64,000 bases of DNA from Dermatophilus congolensis (GCF_900447215.1 NZ_UFYA01000001.1:2480001-2544000); one strand, 5' to 3'; shown: positions 17,878 through 27,415, counted from the stretch's first letter. Translations and numbers: made by a program. The notes: a model not told the origin generated them from the sequence alone.

Positions 17878-18528
17878 TCAAGCAGTAGCAGGCGGGTTAG
17901 CGGACTGCACTTCAGGACCCGTCGACTTGCCCAGATCCTCAGCATTTTCGTCCCACTCCTGCCACGTCTCGTGACGTTTCTCATCACTTTCGGCCAGAGC
18001 ACCCTGCAACGCATCTTCATCCAAGTGATCGACATACAAAATGCCGTTCAAATGGTCGATCTCATGCTGCAGGCAGCGAGCAAACAGCCCCACACCCTCC
18101 AGATGAATCGGGTTACCCCGAATATCGAAACCATCTGCACGCACCCGCGTAGGACGCGTCAACTCAGCAAACGCACCCGGAACAGACAAACAACCCTCTT
18201 TGTCTGTCACCGTCTCGTCCTCATCCAGCACCGTGTAAGTCGGGTTGCACATGTGACCCACATGCCGCACCTCATACGCGTCCGGGCAGTCATACACAAA
18301 CAGCCGCAACCCCACACCAACCTGCGTGGCAGCCAACCCCACCCCGTTAGCGCACTCCATCGTCGCGAACATGTCATTGACCAGTTCGCGCAACTCCTTA
18401 GACCCAAAATCAGTGACGTCAGCAGCAGGCTCGTGCAGCACGCTCTCCCCACGCACCGTGATCCGCAACCGCTTACCTCGCCGCACCTCCACCAGAGGAT
18501 CCGGCAGCTTATTCACAGGCTCACCCAT
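17878..18528 (-). CDS. def: Peptide deformylase
   Basis: Removes the formyl group from nascent N-termini. All three family motifs are intact: GVGLAATQVG (62-71), EGCLSVPG with metal ligand C113 (111-118), and QHEIDHLNG with H155, E156 and H159 (154-162). The protein has extensions at both ends: about 20 residues before the ITVRGESVLHEPA core and an acidic, Trp-containing tail of about 45 residues after it. The start is uncertain. ATG 18528 gives 216 residues but has no strong ribosome site; an upstream ATG at 18621, after GGGGA, would add 31. Confidence 0.92.
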   Translation of the reverse strand: MGEPVNKLPDPLVEVRRGKRLRITVRGESVLHEPAADVTDFGSKELRELVNDMFATMECANGVGLAATQVGVGLRLFVYDCPDAYEVRHVGHMCNPTYTVLDEDETVTDKEGCLSVPGAFAELTRPTRVRADGFDIRGNPIHLEGVGLFARCLQHEIDHLNGILYVDHLDEDALQGALAESDEKRHETWQEWDENAEDLGKSTGPEVQSANPPATA

Positions 18529-18735
18529 GAACCGAGGCCGAGAATCCCGACCTCCCACCAGCGACGATGAACGCGACTGGTCACGGCTGAACGATCCAAA
18601 AGAGGAAAAGCTGGGGCACATGTAAACCATTGTCCCCGATCCGTGCCCCACGGGAAGACCAGCACGAGCGCCGCGCCGACAACACCTCTAACCAACTCGC
18701 CCAAGACCGGCCAATCCCCTAGAAGTTCGCAAGAT

Positions 18736-19701
18736 CTACATGCCACTGGGCGTATGGCACACATTCCGCAACGGACGCCCCTGACGCAGCGCCATCACGT
18801 TCTGCACAATCAACTCATCCGCGCCCAACGGCCGCCCACCAGCAGCATGCGGCGTAATAAACACATTCGGCGCACTCCACAGCGGTGAATGCGATGGCAA
18901 CGGCTCCACCGAAGCAACATCCAACGCCGCACCCCCCAAACGCCCCTGACGCAACGCCGCCACCAACGCATCCTCATCCACCGTCGACCCACGCCCCACA
19001 TTCACCACCAACGCCGTATCAGGCAACAAATCAATCACCCCCGCATCCAACGCCTTCACTGTCGAAGCAGAATGCGGCAACACCATCACCAGCACATCAG
19101 TACGCGGCAACACCGACGCGAACTCATCCGAGGTCACCACCGGAAAACCCGCACGCTCACCAGCAGAACGCGCAACCCCCGTCACCTCTGCACCCAACGC
19201 CCGCAACACCGGCGCCAACGTCTGACCAATGCTGCCAAACCCCCACACCGTCACCCGCGCACCAATCAGCGTGGTTGCCCGACCGTCTTCACGACGCATC
19301 GTCTGCACGCCACCAATGTCGTCATTCCACTCACAACGCTCCTGGCTCACCCACGCTTGCGGCAACTGCCGCAGCAACGCCAAAACCAGCGCAAGAGCAT
19401 GCTCGGCCACCGGACGATCATGCAGACCAACCCCGGCACAAACCGTCACATCCTCCCCAAATCCCGCAGCCAACACCGCATCCGGACCAGCCGCTAATGC
19501 CTGCACCAACTGAAGATCGGTCATGGTGGCCGCAGCATCTGCCAACAGCTGTGCCCCCTGACCCCACACCACCAACACCTGCGCATCACGATGCTGCGGC
19601 GGCACCCCACCAGATCCGGAATACCGCACCACCTCCACCCCAGAACCAGCTGGGAAAATCGGCGCGGGACCGGTGTATTCCACAGGAAGCAAAACCTTCA
19701 T
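18736..19701 (-). CDS. D-isomer-specific 2-hydroxyacid dehydrogenase
   Basis: A 321-residue NAD(P)-dependent oxidoreductase. The Rossmann loop is VWGFGSIGQTLAP, and the catalytic set is Arg in NVGRGSTVDEDAL, Glu in DVASVEPLP and His in FITPHAAGG, as in glyoxylate/hydroxypyruvate reductases and formate dehydrogenase-like members. The substrate is not determined. ATG 19701 follows GAGGAG by 7 bases. The coding strand is G/T-rich here although the gene's plus-strand neighbours are C/A-rich in coding, part of the regional skew described in the findings. Confidence 0.9.
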   Translation of the reverse strand: MKVLLPVEYTGPAPIFPAGSGVEVVRYSGSGGVPPQHRDAQVLVVWGQGAQLLADAAATMTDLQLVQALAAGPDAVLAAGFGEDVTVCAGVGLHDRPVAEHALALVLALLRQLPQAWVSQERCEWNDDIGGVQTMRREDGRATTLIGARVTVWGFGSIGQTLAPVLRALGAEVTGVARSAGERAGFPVVTSDEFASVLPRTDVLVMVLPHSASTVKALDAGVIDLLPDTALVVNVGRGSTVDEDALVAALRQGRLGGAALDVASVEPLPSHSPLWSAPNVFITPHAAGGRPLGADELIVQNVMALRQGRPLRNVCHTPSGM

Positions 19702-19849
19702 CAGTGAACTCCTCACTCAGCAACGTTGCATCAACCACGTTCGCCCCCCCACCCCACACCGCACGCAATAGACACGCCCACAAACACGACTGCACACCAC
19801 GCACAGCGTGGCCACCGCAGTACGCCCGGAGGTCGGTAGGCTGAGCGGC

Positions 19850-22800
19850 GTGCTGACGATGCAAGACGCCCTCATCAAGCTCAACGAATACTGGACCGAG
19901 AAAGGCTGCCTTACATGGCAGCCAAATAACACCGAGGTCGGTGCCGGAACCATGAATGCCGCCACCGTTCTACGTGTACTTGGCCCCGAACCCTGGGACG
20001 TCGCATACGTCGAACCGTCAGTGCGCCCCGACGACTCCCGCTACGGCGAAAACCCCAACCGTCTCCAAACCCACACCCAATATCAAGTCATCCTCAAACC
20101 CGAACCAGGCGACCCCCAAGAGCTCTACCTCGGCAGCCTCGAAGCTATCGGCATCGACCTGGACGCCCACGACGTGCGCTTCGTCGAAGACAACTGGGCC
20201 CAACCTGCCATCGGAGCCTGGGGACTTGGGTGGGAAGTCTGGCTTGACGGAATGGAAATCACACAATTCACCTACTTTCAGCAAGTAGGTGGCCAAACCC
20301 TGGACCCCATCCCTGTCGAACTCACCTACGGGATGGAACGCATCATCATGGCCCAACAAGGCGTCACCGACTTCAAAGACATCGTCTACGCCATCAAACC
20401 CAACGGCGAACACATCACCTACGCGGACGTATTCCTCCAACAGGAATACGAAATGAGCCGCTACTACATCGACGAAGCAGACGTTGAGGCTAACCACGCC
20501 CTCTATGAGCATTACGTCGCCGAAGCCCAGCGCATGATCGACGCGCGCCTTCCCGTCCCGGCACACCAGTACGTGCTCAAATCCAGCCACGCCTTCAATA
20601 TCCAAGACTCTCGCGGAGCAATCTCCACCACCGAACGAGCCAAAGCCTTCGGCACCATGCGTCGTCTTATGCGCGACACCGCGGCCCTATGGATCGAACG
20701 CCGTGAAGAACTCGGCCTACCGCTCATGCGTGAAACCCCACGCAGCGAATTCACCCGCGAACCCCTCGACACCACCACCCTGCCATCCACGCCTCAAACC
20801 CTCGCTGTGGAAATAGGTGTCGAAGAACTACCCCCGCACGTTCTTCCCCAAACCATCGACGCGGTCCGTGAAGCTCTCACCACAAAACTCGCCGCCACTC
20901 GCCTGAGCCACGGCGACATCACCGTTGAAGGCACCCCCCGCCGCATCGTTGCCATCATCAACGACCTCGCCGCCGTTGAACCCGACGCCGAACAACTACG
21001 CAAAGGCCCCAAGTGGAGTGCTGCGTTCGACGCCGAGGCAAACCCCACCCGCGCACTGCAAGGCTTTATGCGCGGTCAAGGAGTCACTGAAGAACAGATC
21101 ATCAAAGCCAGCATCGGCGGCAACGACCACGCCGCCGTCGCTGTGAAAATCGCTGGCCGGGGTGTACTTGAGGTCGCCAGCGAAATCATCACCGAAACCA
21201 TCGAATCCCTCCGCGCTGAAAAGAACATGCGCTGGAACGACCCCAACCTGTCGTTCTCCCGCGCCATCCGCTGGCTTGTAGCGCTCTGGGGATCGAGCGT
21301 CGTACCCGTCGACGTCTCCAACGTGCACTCCGGACGGCGCACCTACCTGCAACGCACCACCGCAAGCACCGCCTTCACCGGCCGCCGCGCAGACGGAGCT
21401 GCCGTCGGATGGGTCGACATCCCCGACGCGAACGCACTTACCAGCACCATCTGCGCCGGGCACATCGAGCTATCCACCCAAGCGCGCCGCGACGCCATCA
21501 TCGAACAAGCCACCGCCCTTGCCGCCGAAGTCGGCGGAACCATCGACTTCGATACCTACGCCGAACTCGTCGACGAAATCACCAACCTTGTCGAAGACCC
21601 CCACGGCGTCCTCGGGCACTTTGACGAGCGCTATCTAGACCTACCCGAGAAGGTACTCGTCACCGTCATGCGCAAACACCAGCGCTACCTGCCTGTCTAC
21701 GGACCCGACGGCACCCTCAAACCCCACTTCGTCACCATCGCCAACGGTTTATGCGATGACAATGTCGTCCGCGCCGGAAACGAATCCGTCATCCGTGCCC
21801 GCTACGAGGACGCCCTATTCTTCTGGAACAGCGATCTAGCCGAAGACACTCTCGAATCATTCATCCCCGGCCTAGAAAAACTCACCTTCGAGAACCGCCT
21901 CGGCTCGGTAGGTATGCGCGCCCGCCGCATCGCCGATGTGGCCACCGCGCTGAGCACACGTCTGGAACTCGCTGACACTGAACGAGACACCCTCACCCGC
22001 GCAGGAACACTTGCCAAATTCGACCTCGCCAGCAAAATGGTTGTCGAAATGAGCTCACTAGCTGGGTTCGTTGCCCGCGAATATGCCCGCATTAAAGGCG
22101 AAACCGAGGCTGTAGCGACTGCCCTGGCTGAAATGGAAGAGCCGCACACCTCCGCGGACCCAGTACCGGCTACCCTGCCCGGAAGCCTGCTGGCCCTGGG
22201 GGATAGGTTTGATCTGCTGGCAGCCATGTTTGCCGTCGGAGCCAAGCCCACCGGTTCCTCAGACCCCTACGGACTACGCCGCGCCGCACTCGGCGTGGTT
22301 CGCATTCTGCGCGAGGCAGCAGGTACCCCGCTTGCCGGAATCACCATTGCCGACGGCCTAGCAGCTGCGCTGGAACGGCTACGCGAACAAGGAATCGAAC
22401 CTGTTGACGGTGCCGACCAAGCCGCGCTGGACTTCACAATCGGCCGTTACGCACAACTGCTCCGCGATGAAGGTATCCCCGCTGAGGTCATCACCGCGAT
22501 CCTGCCCGCCGCGAATGCACCCGGACGAGCCGCTGTACTCCTCAACCAGATCACCGAGCTCATGAACTCCGATAGCACCAGTCACGAGTTCGCTGACGTG
22601 GTCGCAACCATGGTGCGCATCGTGCGTATCATCCCCGCCGGAACCAACGCCGGGATTGACCACGACCACCTGAACGAACCCGCTGAAAAAGCCCTCGCTA
22701 ACGAGGTCCAATCCCTCCAGAGCGCCGGAGACTGCCCCGCCAGCTCCTCGCTCACGGATTTCGTGCACTCCGCAGGAACACTCGTCACAACAGCGGCAAC

Positions 22801-22942
22801 ATTCTTCGACGACATCCTCGTCATGGCCCAGGATCCAGCAGTGAAAGCAGCCCGCCTAGGACTGCTCGCTAGCGTTCTTGACCTCGCTCCCGAAGGCATC
22901 GACTGGAAAGCCGTAGATATCGCTCTCACTCAACGCGGATAA
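19850..22942 (+). CDS. glyQS: Glycyl-tRNA synthetase, alpha and beta chains fused
   Basis: Charges tRNA-Gly. Residues 1 to about 290 are the GlyQ catalytic chain (TMQDALIKLNEYWTEKGC, NRLQTHTQYQVILKP, FTYFQQVGG, ELTYGMERI). After a linker, about 310 to the end is the GlyS beta chain (VEIGVEELPP, FSRAIRWLVALWG, KVLVTVMRKHQRYLPV, SSDPYGLRRAALG and a C-terminal anticodon domain). One unbroken frame of about 1030 residues replaces the usual two genes. Most actinobacteria carry the unrelated alpha-2 GlyRS instead. GTG 19850 is the preferred start, with ATG 19859 or GTG 19808 possible; a GGAGG lies at 19829-19833. A near-perfect terminator follows. Confidence 0.95.
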   Translation: MLTMQDALIKLNEYWTEKGCLTWQPNNTEVGAGTMNAATVLRVLGPEPWDVAYVEPSVRPDDSRYGENPNRLQTHTQYQVILKPEPGDPQELYLGSLEAIGIDLDAHDVRFVEDNWAQPAIGAWGLGWEVWLDGMEITQFTYFQQVGGQTLDPIPVELTYGMERIIMAQQGVTDFKDIVYAIKPNGEHITYADVFLQQEYEMSRYYIDEADVEANHALYEHYVAEAQRMIDARLPVPAHQYVLKSSHAFNIQDSRGAISTTERAKAFGTMRRLMRDTAALWIERREELGLPLMRETPRSEFTREPLDTTTLPSTPQTLAVEIGVEELPPHVLPQTIDAVREALTTKLAATRLSHGDITVEGTPRRIVAIINDLAAVEPDAEQLRKGPKWSAAFDAEANPTRALQGFMRGQGVTEEQIIKASIGGNDHAAVAVKIAGRGVLEVASEIITETIESLRAEKNMRWNDPNLSFSRAIRWLVALWGSSVVPVDVSNVHSGRRTYLQRTTASTAFTGRRADGAAVGWVDIPDANALTSTICAGHIELSTQARRDAIIEQATALAAEVGGTIDFDTYAELVDEITNLVEDPHGVLGHFDERYLDLPEKVLVTVMRKHQRYLPVYGPDGTLKPHFVTIANGLCDDNVVRAGNESVIRARYEDALFFWNSDLAEDTLESFIPGLEKLTFENRLGSVGMRARRIADVATALSTRLELADTERDTLTRAGTLAKFDLASKMVVEMSSLAGFVAREYARIKGETEAVATALAEMEEPHTSADPVPATLPGSLLALGDRFDLLAAMFAVGAKPTGSSDPYGLRRAALGVVRILREAAGTPLAGITIADGLAAALERLREQGIEPVDGADQAALDFTIGRYAQLLRDEGIPAEVITAILPAANAPGRAAVLLNQITELMNSDSTSHEFADVVATMVRIVRIIPAGTNAGIDHDHLNEPAEKALANEVQSLQSAGDCPASSSLTDFVHSAGTLVTTAATFFDDILVMAQDPAVKAARLGLLASVLDLAPEGIDWKAVDIALTQRG

Positions 22943-22945
22943 CCA

Positions 22946-22998
22946 GCCAAAAAAGGGGGGGGATCCATGGAATCCATGGATCCCCCCCCTTTTTTGGC
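22946..22998. terminator. Perfect 26-bp-arm terminator after glyQS
   Basis: Arms 22946-22971 and 22973-22998 are exact complements around one central base, with runs of 6 A, 8 G, 8 C and 6 T. It is unusually long and symmetrical. Confidence 0.92.
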
Positions 22999-23246
22999 CC
23001 AGAAAACTTCTTCAACAAGCCCCCGAGCACCACCGGCCTTAAATACAACCCACCACCCACACAGCTCGCGCTATGAAACTGCATTTGCCCACGCCAACCA
23101 CATAGAGCCGCCACAGACACGACATCCTGAAAAGACACCCCGCAATTTATATGCGAGTTGGATACGACAATACGGGACTCAAACGCCCTCACCCCGTTGA
23201 ATGGTGAAAACCACCAGGGACAAGTCGTGAGGGGCTGACACAGCTG

Positions 23247-24653
23247 ATGTTGGGCGGATTCGCACGTAACCGAAAAAACCACGAGGACCGTGCCGCGGAC
23301 GCACATCACGCGAAAACCACCAGCGATCACAACCTCAACGAAACCAGCACCCCAGCCACACCCAACACCAAAATCATCAAACTCACCCGCGGGCACATCA
23401 GCGGAGTAGTAGCAGGGCTCGCCGCAGCGGGCATCGTCACCACTGGCGTGCTCAGCGTCGGAGCAGCCACCACCACTCCACCGCCAGCCACATCCCCGGC
23501 CACCTCTACCTCACCGGCCACCACCCCCAGCGGGCATCCCCTCACCCCCGTAGAAGCAGCACAACTCATCCAAGCTGCGATGAAGACTGCCTCCGCCGCA
23601 GCCGTGCCCCCAGCAAGCAAAGTCACCGCTGCCCCCGTGAACGGCACCATCCCCGCACGCATGGTCCTGGCCTACAAACGGGGCGAATACCTCGCTGCTA
23701 AACGCGCACCTTCCTGCAAAATGCCCTGGTGGCTCCTCGCCGGAATCGGCCGTGTCGAATCCGGACACGCATCTAACGGCGACGTCGACGCCAACGGAGT
23801 CACCCGAACCCGAATTCTCGGCCCACGCTTAGACGGCCAAACCCCAGGAATCGCCCGCATCAACGACACCGACCACGGTGCCCTCGACGGCGACACACTC
23901 TTCGACCGAGCAGTTGGCCCCATGCAATTCATCCCCGGCACCTGGAACGCAGGTGCCGGCACAGACGGCAACGCAGACGGAACCGCAAACCCCTCCCAAG
24001 TTGACGACGCTGCTGCCAGCGCCGCCCTGTATCTATGCGGCGGCGGCGGAAAAATGACTAACAGCACCGACCTCGCTAAAGCCATTCTGCGCTACAACAA
24101 CTCAAGCCAATACGTTCAAGACGTCATCGCCGGAGCCATGGCCTACCGAGATGGCCGCGTCCCAGTCACGCCACCGCGTGAAGTCCACGCAGTACCAAGC
24201 AAAACCACAGACACCACCGCTTCGGAAACTCACCCCGCCCCCACAGCCACAGCTTCTCCCACGAGCACCAAACCCACTGCCACCAGCAAACCCAGCACAC
24301 CTACCAAGAAGCCCACCACACCTATCACCACACCCACCACGCCGCGCCCGCCAGCCACAACACGGCCCAAGCCAACACCTACCACGCCCACACCCACCAC
24401 GGCGAGGCCTACCCAACCAGCTCCCACTTCCACCACACCAACTAGCCCCAACCCCACCTCCACCACTACGCCCAGCGCCCCCACCACGCCCATGCCAACT
24501 TGCCGTCCCAACCCCACTGCCAGCCCGACGTGGACCCCTGGTCCAGGGGAACCCACCATCGACTGGACAGAACCTGACCACGCGAAACTGCCTGTCTGTG
24601 AGAAGGATCAACTTCCCTTCCCAGCTCCCACAGCTTCCGCCTCCTCAAGGTGA
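23247..24653 (+). CDS. MltB-type lytic transglycosylase with Pro/Thr-rich tail
   Basis: A 468-residue cell-surface protein expected to cleave peptidoglycan glycan strands. It has a basic cytosolic start, one membrane helix (about 50-73) and a Pro/Thr/Ala linker. The SLT domain (about 135-305) has catalytic Glu171 in IGRVESGH and the GPMQFIPGTWNAGAG signature, and NADGTANPSQVDDAAASAA closes the fold. Residues 320-440 are a low-complexity Thr/Pro tail likely to cross the wall. The start at ATG 23247 is about 14 bases after GAGGGG. It is the active partner of the paralogue downstream. Confidence 0.88.
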   Translation: MLGGFARNRKNHEDRAADAHHAKTTSDHNLNETSTPATPNTKIIKLTRGHISGVVAGLAAAGIVTTGVLSVGAATTTPPPATSPATSTSPATTPSGHPLTPVEAAQLIQAAMKTASAAAVPPASKVTAAPVNGTIPARMVLAYKRGEYLAAKRAPSCKMPWWLLAGIGRVESGHASNGDVDANGVTRTRILGPRLDGQTPGIARINDTDHGALDGDTLFDRAVGPMQFIPGTWNAGAGTDGNADGTANPSQVDDAAASAALYLCGGGGKMTNSTDLAKAILRYNNSSQYVQDVIAGAMAYRDGRVPVTPPREVHAVPSKTTDTTASETHPAPTATASPTSTKPTATSKPSTPTKKPTTPITTPTTPRPPATTRPKPTPTTPTPTTARPTQPAPTSTTPTSPNPTSTTTPSAPTTPMPTCRPNPTASPTWTPGPGEPTIDWTEPDHAKLPVCEKDQLPFPAPTASASSR

Positions 24654-24950
24654 CCTGAATAGGCTCAGGGATGTCTCAGAAACGCTTGTAGCAGCGACGC
24701 TACCTCCACCGCGTATTCCAATATCCGAGAAGATACGCCGTCAATCTCGATATTGACTTGCCCAGCGCACAGGCGAACTGGGACCAGGGTTCCGTCAAAC
24801 CGCCACCTGCGGGTAGGTTGGCCCCGAAAAACTTCCATGCACCGGATGTGACTGCTCGATTCCCCCGGTGCCCGCTTTGTGCTGTCTCATCGCCCTTCCC
24901 TCACAGGTGGTCGACGAACCAACTCAGGCGGAATCGAGCCAGGAGAAGAA
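24654..24950. other. Leader region of second transglycosylase-like gene
   Basis: 297 bases without a gene. A short CCTGA...TCAGG hairpin just after the first gene's stop may be a weak terminator. Cell-wall hydrolase genes of actinobacteria often have c-di-AMP (ydaO) riboswitches. I looked for the conserved GAATCC / AGCTAACC elements here and did not find them. Confidence 0.4.
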
Positions 24951-26222
24951 ATGCAAGAGTCTGACGAAGTCACCAGGCTAGGGGAGAGCGACACCTCCAA
25001 CAGGCGCGGGGGTCGACGCAAAGCCCTCGCGATCGGGGCCAGTGCTATCGCAGTTGTCGTGACAGGAGGCCTGGTCGCCGCCGCATTCGCGGATCGAACC
25101 GAAACCCCCCGATCCATGCCCCGCGCCAGTAGCACCCCCCACTACGTCGCTCTATCTTCATATGGCTATCCTCTGTCCATCACCGACAGCAAAGTCAAAC
25201 AAACCCTCAAAGACGCCCAAGGCGCCCTAGCCGGAAATATCACCGCACCACAAAACGCCAACAACTCTGGCCCCATCCCACCCCGAGCCTTGGCCGCCTA
25301 CCGCCGCGCAGAAGCAGCAGCAAACACCGAATTCCCCCGCTGCCACGCCTCCTGGTGGATGCTCGCAGGCATCGGAAAAATCGCCAGTGACCACGGCGCA
25401 GGAACCACCTACGACGCCGCAGGCACCACCGTCGCCCAAATCCGTGGCGTACGCCTGGATGGCCGCAGCATCGGCACCGCCCTGGTTCTTGACACCGACT
25501 CCGGAAAACTCGACGGAGACGGCAACTACGACCGACCCATGGGACCACTGCAATTCCTACCAGGCAGCTGGTACCTCGACGCCCACGATGGCAACGCCGA
25601 CGGCACCGCCAACCCCGACAACATCGACGACGCTGCATTCACCGCCGCCGCCGCGATTTGTCGAGGCGGAGACGACCTCAACAACGCTGAAGGACTCGCC
25701 CGCGGCCTCTACCACTACACCAACGACCCAGCCACCGTAGGAGCCATCCTCTCCTGGGGAAACCACTACAAGAACACCCTGCACCCCGACCCAGCCACCT
25801 CCGTGCCCTCCACCGGCACCCGGGCACCCAACGTGAGCACCAGCCCTCGCCCCAGCGACAACGACAACACCTCCTCGGGTAAAGAAACGAATAAACCCAA
25901 AGGAAAACGTCCCGACATCATCGCCCCGAACGAGCCGCCGGTACCCGGACGCCCCACTCGTCGCCCCACTCCGCCGCGCCCTGAAGGTTCACGGCCCAAA
26001 CCACCTTCCTCGCCCCAGACCCCCAGACCGCCACGCGACAAAACTCCCGACGACCGCTGGACGCCCCCGCCGCCACGGGACAATGTTCCGCCACCGCCAC
26101 CCCCGCCGCCGGCGGAAGACGACCCGCCTTACAACCCGCCGGAAGCCTCCCCACCCCGCTCCAAAACCCCTGTAGTACCAGCAAACTCGCAATCTCCAGG
26201 GAATCTGAGCGGACAGATTTAA
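24951..26222 (+). CDS. Transglycosylase-like paralogue lacking the catalytic glutamate
   Basis: A 423-residue paralogue of the preceding protein with the same plan: one membrane helix (26-47), an SLT-type domain (about 105-290), then a Pro-rich, charged tail. The signature GPLQFLPGSWYLDAHDGNADGTANP is kept, but the catalytic position reads GIGKIASDHG, so Ala145 replaces the Glu (codon GCC). Either it is a non-hydrolytic glycan-binding or regulatory protein or another acid substitutes. The start at ATG 24951 is firm, with AGGAG at 24941-24945. The tail is rich in PPP and PPRP repeats and ends in QSPGNLSGQI. Confidence 0.85.
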   Translation: MQESDEVTRLGESDTSNRRGGRRKALAIGASAIAVVVTGGLVAAAFADRTETPRSMPRASSTPHYVALSSYGYPLSITDSKVKQTLKDAQGALAGNITAPQNANNSGPIPPRALAAYRRAEAAANTEFPRCHASWWMLAGIGKIASDHGAGTTYDAAGTTVAQIRGVRLDGRSIGTALVLDTDSGKLDGDGNYDRPMGPLQFLPGSWYLDAHDGNADGTANPDNIDDAAFTAAAAICRGGDDLNNAEGLARGLYHYTNDPATVGAILSWGNHYKNTLHPDPATSVPSTGTRAPNVSTSPRPSDNDNTSSGKETNKPKGKRPDIIAPNEPPVPGRPTRRPTPPRPEGSRPKPPSSPQTPRPPRDKTPDDRWTPPPPRDNVPPPPPPPPAEDDPPYNPPEASPPRSKTPVVPANSQSPGNLSGQI

Positions 26223-26241
26223 AAAAACCGAAAACTCACTC

Positions 26242-26283
26242 CGGTCATGCGGTCAACCACTCGTACAGTTGACCGCATGACCG
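26242..26283. promoter_or_regulatory. 16-bp-arm inverted repeat over the aminotransferase start
   Basis: Arms 26242-26257 and 26268-26283 are exact complements with a 10-base spacer. The repeat covers a TACAGT -10 box (26264-26269) and the ATG at 26277. Since the gene looks leaderless, most of it would not be in the mRNA, so a DNA operator is more likely than an RNA hairpin. Confidence 0.7.
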
Positions 26284-27410
26284 ACGCCACCAACCACCGC
26301 CTGCGCACCCGACCCGCCCTCGAGGGAGTCGTCTCCTACAAACCCGGCCGCCCCCCTCAGCAGGCAGATGGCGTCGACGCATTCAAAATGAGCAGCAACG
26401 AAAACCCTTACCCCCCGCTGCCATCTGTCATCAACGTCATTAACCACGCCGTGGCACACCTCAACCGATACCCCGGCATGGACATGCACGACCTACGCAC
26501 CGCCCTAGCCACCCGCTGGGACGTCAGCCCCGACCACATCATCCCCGGTGCCGGCAGCTCTGGAGTACTCCAACAACTCGTCACCGCCACTGTAGAAACC
26601 GGAAAAGAAGTCATCTACGCCTGGCGCTCCTTCGAGATGTACCCCATCCTCATCGCCCTCGCCGGAGGACGCTCCGTCCAAATACCCCTCCTAGCTGACG
26701 GGCGCCACGACCTAGAAGCCATGGCCGCTGCCATCACCCCCGAAACCAGCCTGATCCTGCTCTGCACCCCCAACAACCCCACCGGCCCCATCATCACCCA
26801 CCGCGAAGCCATCGACTTCCTCGAACGCGTCCCCTCCGATGTGCTCGTCGCCATCGACGAGGCCTATATCGAATTCAACCGAGACCCCGCCGCCATTGAC
26901 AGCAGCGCCCTCCTACGCAAATACCCCAACGTCATCATCCTGCGTACCTTCAGCAAGGCCTACGGACTTGCTGGCCTACGTATCGGCTACGCAGTCGTCT
27001 CACCCGCATCCGCAGACACTCTTACCAAAACGCGCCTGCCATTCGTCGTCACCGATATCGCCCACGACGCTGCAGTCGCCTCTCTAGCCGCCGACGAAGA
27101 ACTCACCGAACGTGTCGATACCATCGTCGCCGAACGCGAACGCGTAGAAGCAGCCCTGATTGACATGGGCTGGAAATTCCCCCACTCCGAAGCCAACTTC
27201 GTCTGGCTTCCCCTCGGCAACGCCACCGAAGCATTCGTCGCCGCCTGCGAAGCAGCCCATCTCACCGTCCGACCCTTCGCCGGTGAAGGCGTGCGCGTCT
27301 CCATCGATATCCCCCAAGCCAACGACACATTCCTCACCGTCGCCCGACAATTCGCCGACCAAGGTCTGCTACCCACCGACGCAAGCACGCCCATCACCCG
27401 CACCAACTAA
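26277..27410 (+). CDS. Histidinol-phosphate / aromatic aminotransferase
   Basis: A 377-residue PLP aminotransferase of the HisC family, class I/II fold: KMSSNENPYPP, LNRYPGMDMHDLR, PGAGSSGVLQQL, CTPNNPTGPI, AIDEAYIEF and the PLP-lysine segment RTFSKAYGLAGLRIGY, ending in RPFAGEGVRVSIDIP. Sequence type fits the actinobacterial phenylalanine aminotransferase (Pat) or a second HisC; it is not in a his operon, which favours Pat. The leaderless start at ATG 26277 is supported by TACAGT 7 bases upstream, and the whole promoter lies inside a perfect inverted repeat. Confidence 0.9.
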   Translation: MTDATNHRLRTRPALEGVVSYKPGRPPQQADGVDAFKMSSNENPYPPLPSVINVINHAVAHLNRYPGMDMHDLRTALATRWDVSPDHIIPGAGSSGVLQQLVTATVETGKEVIYAWRSFEMYPILIALAGGRSVQIPLLADGRHDLEAMAAAITPETSLILLCTPNNPTGPIITHREAIDFLERVPSDVLVAIDEAYIEFNRDPAAIDSSALLRKYPNVIILRTFSKAYGLAGLRIGYAVVSPASADTLTKTRLPFVVTDIAHDAAVASLAADEELTERVDTIVAERERVEAALIDMGWKFPHSEANFVWLPLGNATEAFVAACEAAHLTVRPFAGEGVRVSIDIPQANDTFLTVARQFADQGLLPTDASTPITRTN

Positions 27411-27415
27411 AACTC

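Noticed and set aside
18885-19844. A 319-residue plus-strand frame
   Set aside because: Antisense to the 2-hydroxyacid dehydrogenase, Pro/His/Thr-rich, no family.
23001-23246. Possible c-di-AMP riboswitch upstream of the first transglycosylase gene
   Set aside because: Expected from biology of such genes, but I could not find the conserved sequence elements in order.
24200-24640. Tandem-like repeats at the end of the first transglycosylase gene
   Set aside because: This is coding low complexity (Thr/Pro tail), not a CRISPR or intergenic repeat array.
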